Source: Methylobacterium sp. NMS14P (GTDB lineage: Bacteria; Pseudomonadota; Alphaproteobacteria; Rhizobiales; Beijerinckiaceae). From it: a DNA stretch of 64,000 nt. Positions 51,421 to 60,489 of the stretch are shown piece after piece; the stretch's first letter is position 1; each line of letters begins with the position of its first letter. The position numbers and the translations under genes were made by a program. A model generated the notes under the pieces. That model was not told the origin of the DNA. It was given only the letters and a program-made list of their open reading frames with translations, and did no database searches. The stretch lies in the NCBI RefSeq assembly GCF_028583545.1, contig NZ_CP087106.1, forward strand, positions 4,646,501 through 4,710,500, written 5' to 3'.

Positions 51421-52314
51421 ATGGCGGAGGAGGGGGCGAAGCCTCGACTGGGGCGCGGGCTCGCGGCGCTGATCGGTGACTTCAACGAGGCCGGCCGCAC
51501 CTCGGCGAAGGCCGAGGAGCAGCGCCGGGTCCCGATCGAGTTCCTGCGCGCCAACCCGCGCAACCCGCGCCGGAGCTTCGCCGAGACGGAGCTGTCCGAG
51601 TTGGCGGCCTCGATCGGCCAGCGGGGGATCATCCAGCCGATCGTGGTCCGCCCGATCGGCGACGTGCCCGGGACCTTCGAGATCGTGGCCGGCGAGCGGC
51701 GCTGGCGGGCCGCCCAGCGCGCCGGCCTCGACGAGGTGCCGGTGGTCGTGGTGGAGATCGACGACCGCGGCTCCCTGGAATTCGCCATCCTGGAGAACGT
51801 CCAGCGCACCGACCTCAACGCGATCGAGGAGGCGTCCGGCTACGAGCGCCTGATGAAGGATTTCTCCTACACCCAGAAGGAGCTGGCCGAGATCCTCGGC
51901 AAGAGCCGCAGCCACCTCGCCAACACGCTCCGGCTGCTCAACCTGCCGCTGTCCGTGCAGGAGCGGGTCACCGCGGGCGAGCTGACAGCCGGCCACGCCC
52001 GGGCGCTGCTGGCCGTGCGCGATCCCGAGGCGACGGCGCGCCGCGTCGTGGCCGAGAGCCTGTCGGTCCGGGACGTGGAGGCCATCGCCTCGGCCGAGGC
52101 CGCGCCGGCCGAGACGCCACGCCCGGGGCGCCCGCGCCTCTCGGCCGAGCGCCCCGCGACCGTGCGCGACCTGGAGCTGCGGATCCACCGGGCCCTCGGC
52201 GTCCCGGTCTCCTACAAGCCCAAGGACGCCGATTCGGGCGAGATCCGCATCCGCTACGAGACCCAGGACGAGCTGCAGGCCCTGCTCAACCGGTTCAAGG
52301 TCTCGGACGCCTGA
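51421..52314 (+). CDS. parB: Chromosome-partitioning protein ParB (Spo0J)
   Basis: A 297-residue DNA-binding CTPase that loads at parS and spreads. An N-terminal KPRLGRGLAALIGD is followed by the CTP-binding region with IEFLRANPRNPRRSF, GIIQPIVVRP and IVAGERRWRAAQ (the GERRxRA motif). The HTH region is LTQKELAEILGKSRSHLANTLRLL-like (YTQKELAEILGKSRSHLANT), and the dimerisation domain is at the C-terminus. It ends the mnmG-rsmG-parA-parB unit; two hairpins follow. Confidence 0.97.
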   Translation: MAEEGAKPRLGRGLAALIGDFNEAGRTSAKAEEQRRVPIEFLRANPRNPRRSFAETELSELAASIGQRGIIQPIVVRPIGDVPGTFEIVAGERRWRAAQRAGLDEVPVVVVEIDDRGSLEFAILENVQRTDLNAIEEASGYERLMKDFSYTQKELAEILGKSRSHLANTLRLLNLPLSVQERVTAGELTAGHARALLAVRDPEATARRVVAESLSVRDVEAIASAEAAPAETPRPGRPRLSAERPATVRDLELRIHRALGVPVSYKPKDADSGEIRIRYETQDELQALLNRFKVSDA

Positions 52315-52340
52315 GGAACCGTCCCGGCCGGCCCGGGGGC

Positions 52341-52359
52341 CCGGGCTCAGCGAGCCCGG
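52341..52359 (+). terminator. Terminator hairpin after parB
   Basis: CCGGGCTC and GAGCCCGG form a perfect 8-base stem with a 3-base loop 26 bases after the parB stop. There is no U-tract, but the stem is stable and well placed to end the mnmG-parB transcript. Confidence 0.55.
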
Positions 52360-52552
52360 TGCGGGCCCGGCACGAGGGCGGCCAGCAGGCCGCGGCGCGC
52401 GGTGGCAGAGGGCGCGGTGTCTCGCTCAGGTCAGGCAGTCCGGGCCGGGCCGGGCGATAGAGCGCCGACATCGCGCGTCTGTCGCCGCGTCCGATCGTGT
52501 CGCAGCCGTCTCGCATGCGGGCCTCTCCGATCGAGACCGTCGCGCCGTACCC

Positions 52553-52574
52553 CCCTCTCCCGTGCGGGAGAGGG
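52553..52574 (-). repeat. Hairpin repeat CCCTCTCCCG / CGGGAGAGGG beside holA
   Basis: A perfect 10-base stem with a 2-base loop lies 27 bases past the holA stop on the minus strand. Elements of this sequence occur between genes in many proteobacterial genomes; here it probably also stops transcription of the lptE-holA unit. Confidence 0.6.
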
Positions 52575-52600
52575 AAGCCGCGCCGCGATCGGGAGCGGCC

Positions 52601-53638
52601 TCAGCGCCGCCGCCGCGCCCCCGCCTCCGCGACCCGCAGGAGGGCCGCCGAGGCCAGCGCGTGGGCCAGGTCGGGCTCGGCCCGCCGGCAGGCGAGGACG
52701 GCCTCCTGCAGGGCCGCCACGGCCTGCCGGAGGGTGCCGGGCGGCCACGCGCCGAGCTGGCCCTCGATGCTGGCCCTGCGCTTGAAATGCAGGCCCCGCC
52801 ACGTCGCGACCATCATGGCGGGGGTCTTCTCGGGATTGTCGAGGCGGGTGGTGAGCAGCGTCAGGGCGTGCCGCAGCGCCGAGCCCAGCACCACGCCCGG
52901 GTCGAGGCCCTCGTGCCGGAAGCGGCGGTAGTCGCGCTCCACCGCGTCGCGGCGACCGTCGAAGGCGGCGTCGATCAGGGTGTTGAGCACGCTCGCCGCC
53001 ACGTCGCTGGTGACGGCCTCCACGTGCTCGAGGGTCACGGTCCTGTCCCCCTCCCCGCCCGCGTAGAGGGCGAGCTTCTCGATCTCCATCAGGCTCGCGC
53101 GGCGGTCGCCGCCGAGGCTGCGGGCCAGGACCTCCCGGGCGGCCCGGTCGATGCGCAGGCCGCGCTCCTGGAGGGTGCGCTCGATCAGGTCCGAGAGGGT
53201 CCGCTCGTCGTCGGCGTAGCACGGGATCGCGAGCGCCTTCGGCGAGCGCTCGCAGAGGGTGCGGAGCGGGTTGTTCTTGGCGAGGTCGCCGGCCTCCACC
53301 ACGATGCGGGCCTCGGCGACGGTCGCGCCCAGCACCGCCTCGACGGCGGGCGCGTAGTTGCGGGTGCCGGGCCGGACCCAGATCGACCGGCGGCCGCCGA
53401 ACAGGCCCATCGTCCCGGCCTCGTCGCACAGCCGGCCCGGATCGGCGGCCAGGACGTCGCCGTCGATCCGCACCAGCGCGAAGGGGTCGGCCGGGTCGTC
53501 GACGAAATCCTCCGCGAGCTTCCGGGCCCGCTCGGTCACCAGGCCGGTATCCGGCCCGAACACCAGGATGACGGGGATGCGCGGATCGGGGCCGCGCCGG
53601 ATCAGTCCCTCGATCTCGCCGGCCTTGACTGCCGTCAC
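52601..53638 (-). CDS. holA: DNA polymerase III subunit delta
   Basis: A 345-residue clamp-loader subunit that opens the sliding clamp. It begins VTAVKAGEIEGLIRRGPDPRI, and the N-terminal part has VILVFGPDTGLVTERARKLA. The middle carries RSIWVRPGTRNYAPAVEAVLG and VEAGDLAKNNPLRTLCE. C-terminal helices (VVLGSALRHALTLLTTRL) complete the fold. It starts at GTG 53638, just after lptE, with which it forms an operon. Confidence 0.9.
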   Translation of the reverse strand: MTAVKAGEIEGLIRRGPDPRIPVILVFGPDTGLVTERARKLAEDFVDDPADPFALVRIDGDVLAADPGRLCDEAGTMGLFGGRRSIWVRPGTRNYAPAVEAVLGATVAEARIVVEAGDLAKNNPLRTLCERSPKALAIPCYADDERTLSDLIERTLQERGLRIDRAAREVLARSLGGDRRASLMEIEKLALYAGGEGDRTVTLEHVEAVTSDVAASVLNTLIDAAFDGRRDAVERDYRRFRHEGLDPGVVLGSALRHALTLLTTRLDNPEKTPAMMVATWRGLHFKRRASIEGQLGAWPPGTLRQAVAALQEAVLACRRAEPDLAHALASAALLRVAEAGARRRR

Positions 53639-53644
53639 GTCGGG

Positions 53645-54190
53645 TTACGGCTTCGTCGAGAGCACGGCGGCGAGGCGGCTCTTGATCTGATCGGACAGCA
53701 CGCCCGCCAGCCGGATCTCGGCGTCCCGCGCCGCCCGCTGGCTGGCGAATCGCTGGACCGAGCGGTCGTAGGTGGCGGTCGAGGTGGCGACGCCCTCGGT
53801 GTAGACCTTGGTGCCGCCCATGTCCTCCAGGCTGAACTTGATGTTGGCCACCAGGGTGCCGGCCTCGGCCCGGCCGGTGGTGGAGGAGACGATCGGGGTC
53901 TGCACGATCTCGGAGCCCGAGAGCTTCAGCCGGTAGCGCTTGGTCGCCGGGTGGCCGGACCCGTCGAGGTCGAAGACCAGCTCGCTGCGCAGGTAGTGGC
54001 CGAGGCGCTCCTGGCCCTGGGCCATCGCCACGTCGTCGACCTGGACCGAGGCGAGCAGGGCCTGGACGGATTCCCCCGAGGCGGTCGGCCCGTAGAGCGG
54101 GCGGAAACAGGCCGAGAGGCTCAGCGCCAGGCCGGTCGCGCAGGCGAGGCGGGCGATCCGCCCCGCGATGGAAACTCCCGAACCCACCAT
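53645..54190 (-). CDS. lptE: LPS-assembly lipoprotein LptE
   Basis: A 181-residue outer-membrane lipoprotein that plugs LptD and helps LPS insertion. The lipobox LSLSAC gives the lipidated Cys28 after a hydrophobic signal peptide, and FRPLYG follows immediately, typical of the family. The rest shows alternating strands with YRLKLSGSEIVQTPIVSST. It precedes holA by 6 bases. In related genomes leuS usually lies just upstream; here it is on the other strand 8 kb away. Confidence 0.87.
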   Translation of the reverse strand: MVGSGVSIAGRIARLACATGLALSLSACFRPLYGPTASGESVQALLASVQVDDVAMAQGQERLGHYLRSELVFDLDGSGHPATKRYRLKLSGSEIVQTPIVSSTTGRAEAGTLVANIKFSLEDMGGTKVYTEGVATSTATYDRSVQRFASQRAARDAEIRLAGVLSDQIKSRLAAVLSTKP

Positions 54191-54359
54191 CCGCCGTCGT
54201 TCCGCCCCTGCCTGTCGGATCGTTCTAGCGCGGACACGGCGTTCCGCGCCACGACGCTACGGGGCAAACGTTACGATTCCTCTGCGGCGAGAGCGTGGTC
54301 GCCCGGTTTCCGAATGTGAGGCCGCGGCCGTCCGGCGGGCCCGGGATCGACCGGGCCGC

Positions 54360-55319
54360 CTAGGCGATCGCCGCGAGGTAGGCCGAGACCGTGACGACGG
54401 CCAGCACGGTCGAGACCAGCACCACGGTGGCGGTCAGGTCGGCCTCGCGCCGGTAGAACTCCGCCAGCATGAACGGCCCGGTGCCGGTGGGGAGGGCGGC
54501 CATGAGCACGGCGGTGTGCAGCAGGAGCGGGGGCAGGTCGAACACGTAGCGGCCGAGGCCGTAGGCCAGCAGCGGGTGGAGCACCAGCTTGAGGCCGACG
54601 AGCAGCGCGGCGGTGCGCCCCTGCCCGCCCCCGGTCTGGCGGGGCTGGGCCAGGAACAGGCCGAGCGCCACCAGGGCGCAGGGCGCCGCCGCGCCGCCGA
54701 GGAGCTTCAGGAACGTGGCCACCGCCTCCGGCACGGTCAGCCCGGCGCTCGGCACCAGGGCGCCCAGGGCCGGCGCCACCAGCAGCGGGTTGCGCACGAG
54801 GGACCGGACGACCGTCCACCAGACGGGCCGGCGGGCCGCGCCGCTCCGGCCCGACGCGGCCGCCTCGCGCCGCAGCCCGGTCTCGATCAGCACGATCGCC
54901 ACCGCGAAGACGCCGCAGACCGTGAGGATCGCCGCCACCGTGGTGGGCGCGAGCGCCTCCGGCCCGAAGGCGACCAGCGCCAGCGGGAAGCCCATGAAGC
55001 CGGTATTGGCGTAGCCGGCGTTGAGCCCGTCGACCGCGGCGTCGGCCAGCGGCCGCCCCTCCCCGCGCCGGATCATCACGGTGAGGCCGAAGATCGCGAG
55101 GCTGCTGAGGCCGAAGGCGCCGATGAAGCCGGGCTTCCAGATGGCGCTCCAGTGGGCGTGCGCGGTCACGTCGAACAGCAGTGCCGGCAGGGCCAGGAAG
55201 ACCACGAACCGGTTGAGCTCGGTGGTGGCGGCGGCCCCGAGGACGCCGATCCGCCGGGCCAGCCAGCCGGCGAAGATCAGCGCGAAGATCGGCAGCACGA
55301 CCAGCAGGGTCGAGAGCAT
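54360..55319 (-). CDS. AEC-family transporter (auxin efflux carrier-like)
   Basis: A 319-residue membrane protein with about ten helices in two halves joined by a hydrophilic loop near residues 150-170 (GLRREAAASGRSGAARRP). Hallmarks are LNRFVVFLALPALLF, NAGYANTGFMGFPLAL and LMAALPTGTGPFMLAEFYRR. Bacterial members export malonate or other organic anions; the substrate is unknown here. It stands alone. Confidence 0.88.
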   Translation of the reverse strand: MLSTLLVVLPIFALIFAGWLARRIGVLGAAATTELNRFVVFLALPALLFDVTAHAHWSAIWKPGFIGAFGLSSLAIFGLTVMIRRGEGRPLADAAVDGLNAGYANTGFMGFPLALVAFGPEALAPTTVAAILTVCGVFAVAIVLIETGLRREAAASGRSGAARRPVWWTVVRSLVRNPLLVAPALGALVPSAGLTVPEAVATFLKLLGGAAAPCALVALGLFLAQPRQTGGGQGRTAALLVGLKLVLHPLLAYGLGRYVFDLPPLLLHTAVLMAALPTGTGPFMLAEFYRREADLTATVVLVSTVLAVVTVSAYLAAIA

Positions 55320-55426
55320 GGCGGGTCCGGGTCGGAGGACGATGCTCCGGCCTTAGGACGGTTTCCGATCCCGGCTCCAGTGCCGCGGGCGGGGACCTGC
55401 CATGCCGCGGCCCCCGCTCACAGAGA

Positions 55427-55955
55427 TCACCAGCGGTAGATCAGGCTGCCGATGACCGTCGCGGGCGCGCCGCGGATGTAGGAGGCATCGTAGCGGGGAT
55501 CGAAGCCGAACACGCTGCTCGACACGCCCGGCGTGTAGGCGATCGCCTGGGCCAGATCCTGCACGTTGCGGTCGTTGAGCTGCTCGCGGGTGACCACCGA
55601 GACCGATTGCGGGGTCTCGAGCAGGGGCGTGTTGGTCTTCGTCGCCGTGGGGCTCACGCGCGCCACGTAGCCGGTGACGCCGGAGGGCCCGCCGCCGCCG
55701 CTGGTGGCCGCGCTGCCGCCGTCGCCGCCGCTGACATTGCCGCGGCCGGTGCCGGATCCCGTCGGGGCCGCGACGGCGGGCCGCGCGGCCTCCACGGAGA
55801 TCTCGTCGAGCTGGACCGCGGCGCCCTGCGCGGCGGCCGCCGGGACCAGGGCGACGGTGGTCAGAGCGGTGGTGGCGAGGAGCAGGACGGACTGAGCGGA
55901 ACGAGACGATATCGGGGACCCACGAACGCGCCTCTACGCGGCGCCTGGGGCTCAC
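55427..55955 (-). pseudogene. Twice-broken TonB-dependent receptor
   Basis: From about 55900 the minus strand gives a signal peptide (LLLATTALTTVALVPAAAAQ), a TonB-box-like VQLDEISVEA, then the plug start (TKTNTPLLETPQSVSVVTRE, LAQAIAYTPGVSSSVFGFDP, YIRG). It jumps directly to the last barrel strand (GSLIYRW) and the stop. Roughly 500 residues of barrel are missing. In addition the only start codon (GTG at 55955, MSPRRRVEARSW) is in a different frame from the signal peptide; the frame change occurs near 55890. Thus both a deletion and a frameshift inactivate it. Confidence 0.82.
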
Positions 55956-56042
55956 GTACCATCGATCACGGCCTCTCGATCAAGCCGGAAACGTGTTGTA
56001 AATCACACACTTAGACGCGTCCAAATCTGGATCGGTTCGAGC

Positions 56043-56930
56043 CTAGAACTCCAGCGGCGGCTCCCGCAGGGCGGTCGCCTCCCGGGTGCAGGCGGCCTGA
56101 TCGGGGGCCGTCCCGGGGCCGGCGAGGGCGCCGCGGAGCTCGGCGCGGGCCTTGTCGAGATCGGCCCGGAAGGTCGCGTCGCCCATCAGGGCGGCGAAGA
56201 CCGCGGTGCCGGTCAGGCGTCCCGCCGCCACGTCGCTGAGCCAGTGCACGCCGCAGACGATCCGGCTCTCGCCGTAGGCCCGGCCGCGGGTCAGGATCGG
56301 GGTCGCCTTCTCGGGCACCAGGGACGCGAGGATCAGCGCGTAGGCCCAGCCCTGCGTGGCGTGACCCGAGGGGTAGCTGAAGCTGTCGGCCAGGGCCTGG
56401 CTGCGCTGCACGCAGATCGGCGCCTCGTTGCCGACGAACGGGCGCAGGCGGCGGTAATGCACCTTGGGCCCCCGCGTCGCCCGGGCGAGATCGAGGCGGG
56501 CGCGCTCCAGGAGGTTGATCACCGCCGGCACCCGCGCCTGATCGATCCGGGTGCCGAGCACGCAGGCGAAATTCTCCAGCACGGCGGCGGCGCCCTCGGA
56601 CACGTCGTTGGCGGCCAATTCCCAGCGGGGCGTCCCCTTGAGGGCGCGGGTGCTGTTGAAGGCCGCCCGGTCGGCCTTGTCCAGGGGCGCGTCGTGGGCC
56701 GGCGGGGAGGGCAGGAACTGGACGGCGTCCGGCACCGCCGCGTCGGCCAGGTAGGGCTTCACGGCCGGCTTGCCGGGCTTCAGCGTGTCGGCCCCGAGGG
56801 ACGGGGCCGCGGGCGCTGCTGGGGAAGCCGGGGAAGCCGGGCGGGGGGACTCCTCGGCGCGGGCCGCGACGGTCAGGAGGAGGGCGAGGGCGGCCGGGGC
56901 GAGGAGGGGCAGGAACGGCGTGCGCAGCAT
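56043..56930 (-). CDS. Class A acid phosphatase (PhoN-like, PAP2 superfamily)
   Basis: A 295-residue secreted phosphatase with a signal peptide to about residue 25 (LALLLTVAARAEE). A Pro/Ala-rich spacer is followed by the class A catalytic motif in three parts: KVHYRRLRP, YPSGHATQGW and GESRIVCGVHWLSD. This KX6RP-PSGH-SRX5HX3D pattern places the active His in PSGH. It should release phosphate from organic esters in the periplasm. It follows the broken receptor gene and appears monocistronic. Confidence 0.92.
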   Translation of the reverse strand: MLRTPFLPLLAPAALALLLTVAARAEESPRPASPASPAAPAAPSLGADTLKPGKPAVKPYLADAAVPDAVQFLPSPPAHDAPLDKADRAAFNSTRALKGTPRWELAANDVSEGAAAVLENFACVLGTRIDQARVPAVINLLERARLDLARATRGPKVHYRRLRPFVGNEAPICVQRSQALADSFSYPSGHATQGWAYALILASLVPEKATPILTRGRAYGESRIVCGVHWLSDVAAGRLTGTAVFAALMGDATFRADLDKARAELRGALAGPGTAPDQAACTREATALREPPLEF

Positions 56931-57090
56931 CGGATCCGGGGCTCTATCGGATGGAATCTGCGGGGCGCGCCCGCTGCCGGAGGAACGGCTCAGCCGGCGC
57001 TTTCAGTCCCTGCACAGGCACGCGCGCCTGTCCAGGGCGGCGGCGGCGATCCGGGTCGCGTGTCACGCGCGCCGGCCCGGATCGCCGCGA

Positions 57091-57945
57091 TCACGCGGCC
57101 CGGATCGCGGCGGCCACGGCGTCCGGATGCTCCTCGTGCGGGCTCAGGGCGCCGGGGATCGCGGCGCCGGTCACGCGGCCGCCGGCGACGAGGGCGTCCA
57201 TCTCGGCGCCCGAGCGCCGGGGGGCGCCCGCGGGGCGCAGCACCAGGGTCGGCGGCAGGCCGTCGCCGAACAGCGCTAGGAAGGCGTCGCGGCTGCCCAC
57301 CGGGTCGAGGCCGCCGGTGACGAAGGCGGCGGTGCCGAAGCGGCCGTTGCGCTGGCGGGTGATGGCGTGCTTGTCGCGGATCACCGCCGGGGTGACGCGG
57401 GCGGGCTCGGCGTAGACGTGGGCGCGCATCATCCGGCCGATGATCGGCGGGCTGATGTTGATCCGGTAGAGCGCCTCGCCGAGGATCGGGGCCTCCACGG
57501 CCCGGCGGATGCGCGGGAACCAGTGCGCCCGGCCCGGCATCGCGGTGGGCAGCGGCCCCCGCCAGGTCGGCGCCACCAGGACCAGCCGCTCGAAGGCCCG
57601 CGGGTGGCGCCGCGCCGCCGCCACGAGGTAGCCGGCGGCGTGACCGGCCGCGACGCCGAGGGCGTAGGGGCCGGGCGCGGCGGCCAGCATGGCGTCCAGG
57701 AAGGCGTGGAAGGTCGCCGGGGCGAGGGGGACCCGCGCCCGCGGCCGGGCGCCGAAGCCCGGCCAGTCGGGGACGAGGCAGCGGTACTCCGTCCCGAGAA
57801 GGCCGGCGAGATCGCGCATCTCGGCCCGCGCCGAGATGGTCGACAGCGCCGGGAGCAGGAGCGCGTCCGGCCCCGCCCCGATCCGGTCGCAGGGGGTCGA
57901 CAGCGTCCGGCCCGCCACCGCGAGGGTCAGCTCCGACGTCTCCAT
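57091..57945 (-). CDS. Alpha/beta-hydrolase-fold protein lacking the nucleophile serine
   Basis: A 284-residue protein with the fold's landmarks (CLVPDWPGFG, GVAAGHAAGYLVAAA, ERLVLVAPTWRGPL, a C-terminal LSPHEEHPDAV with the expected His). The nucleophile elbow reads GHAAG instead of GHSxG, with Ala103 where Ser should be, so a normal serine-hydrolase reaction is impossible. It may bind rather than cleave, or use another residue. GGAG lies 5 bases before the ATG at 57945. It lies 26 bases below dapD, with which it may be co-transcribed. Confidence 0.78.
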   Translation of the reverse strand: METSELTLAVAGRTLSTPCDRIGAGPDALLLPALSTISARAEMRDLAGLLGTEYRCLVPDWPGFGARPRARVPLAPATFHAFLDAMLAAAPGPYALGVAAGHAAGYLVAAARRHPRAFERLVLVAPTWRGPLPTAMPGRAHWFPRIRRAVEAPILGEALYRINISPPIIGRMMRAHVYAEPARVTPAVIRDKHAITRQRNGRFGTAAFVTGGLDPVGSRDAFLALFGDGLPPTLVLRPAGAPRRSGAEMDALVAGGRVTGAAIPGALSPHEEHPDAVAAAIRAA

Positions 57946-57971
57946 CGCGCTCCAGCCAGGTTCCGGATGTA

Positions 57972-58832
57972 TCAGGTGCGCAGCAGCTCGTTGATGGCGG
58001 TCTTGGACCGCGTGCCGGCATCGACGCGCTTGACGATCACCGCGCAGTACAGGCCCGGGCCCGGCGTGCCGTCCGGCAGCGCCTTGCCGGGCATCGTGCC
58101 CGAGACGACCACCGAGTAGGGCGGCACCCGGCCGTACATGACCTCGCCGGTCGTCCGGTCGACGATCTTGGTGGAGGCGCCGATATAGACGCCCATGGAC
58201 AGGACGCTGCCCTGGCCGACGATGACGCCCTCCGCCACCTCGGCGCGGGCGCCGATGAAGCAGTCGTCCTCGATGATCACCGGGTTGGCCTGGAGCGGCT
58301 CCAGGACGCCCGCGATGCCGGCACCGCCCGAGATGTGGCAGTTCTTCCCGACCTGCGCGCAGGAGCCGATCGTCACCCAGGTGTCGACCATCGTGCCCTC
58401 GCCGACATGGGCGCCGAGATTGACGAAGCTCGGCATCAGCACGGCGCCGGGGGCGATGTAGGAGCCCCGGCGGACGAAGCAGCCCGGCACGGCGCGCAGG
58501 CCCGCGGCGCGGAACTCGGCCTCGCCCCAGCCGGCGAATTTCGACGCGACCTTGTCCCACCAGGGCGCGCCGCCGGGACCGCCCTCGATCGTCGCCATGT
58601 CGTTGAGGCGGAAGGAGAGCAGCACCGCCTTCTTCAGCCACTGGTTCACCACCCAGTCGTGGTTGCCGGACTTCTCGGCGACGCGGGCCTTGCCCGAATC
58701 GAGCAGCTCCAGGGCCGCCTCGACCGCCTCGCGCACCGCGCCCTTGGTGGCGGTCGACACGTTGGCGCGGTCTTCCCAGGCGGCTTCGATGGTCTGGGCG
58801 AGATCGGAATGGGGCAGGCCGGCCTGGGACAT
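57972..58832 (-). CDS. dapD: Tetrahydrodipicolinate N-succinyltransferase
   Basis: A 286-residue enzyme of the succinylase branch of lysine and diaminopimelate synthesis. It transfers succinyl from succinyl-CoA to tetrahydrodipicolinate. The C-terminal half is a left-handed beta helix built from hexapeptide repeats ([40 protein letters not shown]). The N-terminal half has the family block [19 protein letters not shown]. dapE is not in the window. Confidence 0.96.
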   Translation of the reverse strand: MSQAGLPHSDLAQTIEAAWEDRANVSTATKGAVREAVEAALELLDSGKARVAEKSGNHDWVVNQWLKKAVLLSFRLNDMATIEGGPGGAPWWDKVASKFAGWGEAEFRAAGLRAVPGCFVRRGSYIAPGAVLMPSFVNLGAHVGEGTMVDTWVTIGSCAQVGKNCHISGGAGIAGVLEPLQANPVIIEDDCFIGARAEVAEGVIVGQGSVLSMGVYIGASTKIVDRTTGEVMYGRVPPYSVVVSGTMPGKALPDGTPGPGLYCAVIVKRVDAGTRSKTAINELLRT

Positions 58833-58868
58833 GGGACGGGTCAGAACTCTTGCGGCGGGAGCCCGTGC

Positions 58869-59360
58869 TTACAAGCGGCCACCGGAGCTGTCACCTGAGG
58901 AGATGCCGTCGATGACCTCCAGCAGTTCGCGCACCTGATCGAGATCGTTCACCAGCCCGGCGAGGTCGTCCGCCAGGGTGTCGTGGACGGCCTGCGCGGC
59001 GGCGGGGAACTCCTCCAGGACGCGCCGCATCAGCGTCGGCGTGATCCGCATCACCGCGGCGCTGCCCTCGGCCCGGGCCTCGGTCGGGCGCGTCCCGCGC
59101 ACGAACAGGGCGAGCTGGCCGATCAGGGCCGAGCGCCCGGCCCGCACCGGCTCGGCCCCCGGAAGCCGGGGCTCCAGCCGGACCGTGCCCGCCATGACCA
59201 CGAAGCCGCCGTCGGCCGGGTCGCCGCGGGCGAAGAGCAGGTCGCCGTCTGCGAGGTCGCGCCGCTCGGCCGCGAAGGTCAGCAGGCGCAGGGCGTCCCG
59301 GTCGAGGAAGCCGAACAGCGGTGCGGCCGCGAGGATCGCGATATCGTCGTCGAGCCCCAA
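58869..59360 (-). CDS. Cyclic-nucleotide-binding-domain protein without HTH
   Basis: A 163-residue protein consisting of a Crp/Fnr-type sensor domain alone (ERRDLADGDLLFARGDPADGGFVVMAG, then ALIGQLALFVRGTRPTEARA) and a C-terminal helix. There is no DNA-binding helix-turn-helix, so it is not a transcription factor by itself. The phosphate-binding loop GELAL is replaced by GQLALF, so nucleotide binding is uncertain. The likely start is TTG at 59360. It is convergent with nothing; dapD follows on the same strand. Confidence 0.68.
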   Translation of the reverse strand: MGLDDDIAILAAAPLFGFLDRDALRLLTFAAERRDLADGDLLFARGDPADGGFVVMAGTVRLEPRLPGAEPVRAGRSALIGQLALFVRGTRPTEARAEGSAAVMRITPTLMRRVLEEFPAAAQAVHDTLADDLAGLVNDLDQVRELLEVIDGISSGDSSGGRL

Positions 59361-59425
59361 GAACGCCTCACCACCCTGCGCATACGCGAACCCGCCGGAT
59401 CGCCTACACGTAAAGCTTCAATTCG

Positions 59426-60112
59426 TCAGGGCAGCAACTTGTATCCGCCGCCCTCGGTCACGAGGATCGCGGCGGTGGCGGGGTTCGGCTCGATCTTCTG
59501 GCGCAGCCGGTAGATATGCGTCTCCAGCGTGTGCGTGGTCACCTGGGCGTTGTAGCCCCAGACCTCGGCCAGCAGGGTGTCGCGGTTCACCACGGCCCGG
59601 CCCGCCCGGTAGAGGAAGCGCAGGATCGCGGTCTCCTTCTCGGTGAGCTTCAGCTTGGAGCCGCGCTCGCCCACGAGGAGCTTCGCGCCCGGGCGGAACG
59701 TGTAGGGTCCGATCTGGAACACCGCGTCCTCGGAGGCCTCGTGGCTGCGCAGGTGGGCGCGGATCCGGGCCAGCAGGATGCCGAACTTGAACGGCTTGGT
59801 GACGTAGTCGTTGGCGCCGGCCTCCAGCCCCTCGACGTGGTCCGCCTCGGAATCCTGCGCGGTCAGCATGATCACCGGGCCGCGGAAGCCGCCGGCGCGC
59901 ATCCGGCGCACGGCCTCGCGCCCGTCGAGGTCGGGCAGGCCGACATCCATCACGGCGAGGTCGATCCGCTCCGCGGTGACCCGCCGGATCGCGTCGGTGG
60001 CGTTGGCCTCGGTGAAGACCGTGAACTCGTCGCAGAGATCGAGCTGCTCGGTCAGGGTGTCGCGCAGGATCGCGTCGTCGTCGCAGATCAGCAGGCGATA
60101 GGCATTCGGCAT
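59426..60112 (-). CDS. OmpR-family response regulator
   Basis: A 228-residue regulator. The receiver domain has ICDDDAILRD, the phosphoacceptor Asp56 in AVMDVGLPDLDG and Lys in YVTKPFKFG. The winged helix has KLTEKETAILRFLYRAG and the recognition segment TTHTLETHIYRLRQKIEP. ATG at 60112 gives the usual length. No histidine kinase gene is adjacent, so the partner is unknown. It diverges from the L,D-transpeptidase gene across a 377-base gap. Confidence 0.9.
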   Translation of the reverse strand: MPNAYRLLICDDDAILRDTLTEQLDLCDEFTVFTEANATDAIRRVTAERIDLAVMDVGLPDLDGREAVRRMRAGGFRGPVIMLTAQDSEADHVEGLEAGANDYVTKPFKFGILLARIRAHLRSHEASEDAVFQIGPYTFRPGAKLLVGERGSKLKLTEKETAILRFLYRAGRAVVNRDTLLAEVWGYNAQVTTHTLETHIYRLRQKIEPNPATAAILVTEGGGYKLLP

Positions 60113-60489
60113 CGTCCGGGCCCCAGTGCGTGCTGCGGGAGGGGCGAGGGGCCGCCTGCCGGGTGCAGCATGCGATGATGTCAGATCTCGGCAGGATCGC
60201 GCGACGACCCTACCCAGGCTTGTGTTTCCGCATCCTTTCGCCGCCGTGACAAGCGCGCCGGCGAACGGGCTGCGGGATCGGGGCACGCCGCTCCGGGAGC
60301 AGGTCGTCGGTCCCCGCGGCGAGGCGGAGGGCTGGCACGCTCCCGAATCCCGGCTCGGCGGCCCGGGTTCGACCGAGAGATAGGGCATTGTTTGTGGCCG
60401 GAAGTTGCCTTGCGCGCAATTTTTCACCGGTTCGGAGTACCGATCCCGGGCATAAGGCACGCGGGACCGGACGGATTCGGGAGGAAGAC
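60113..60489. other. 377-base divergent intergenic region
   Basis: The region carries the promoters of the response regulator (minus) and the L,D-transpeptidase (plus). The stretch 60385-60425 is AT-richer and probably holds the plus-strand promoter. The phrase GGGTTCGACCG near 60366 resembles a tRNA T-loop but has no matching stem or acceptor. No other gene, RNA or repeat was recognised. Confidence 0.35.

Noticed and set aside
60355..60385. tRNA-like T-loop sequence GGGTTCGACCG
   Set aside because: No matching T-stem, anticodon arm or acceptor stem could be folded around it.
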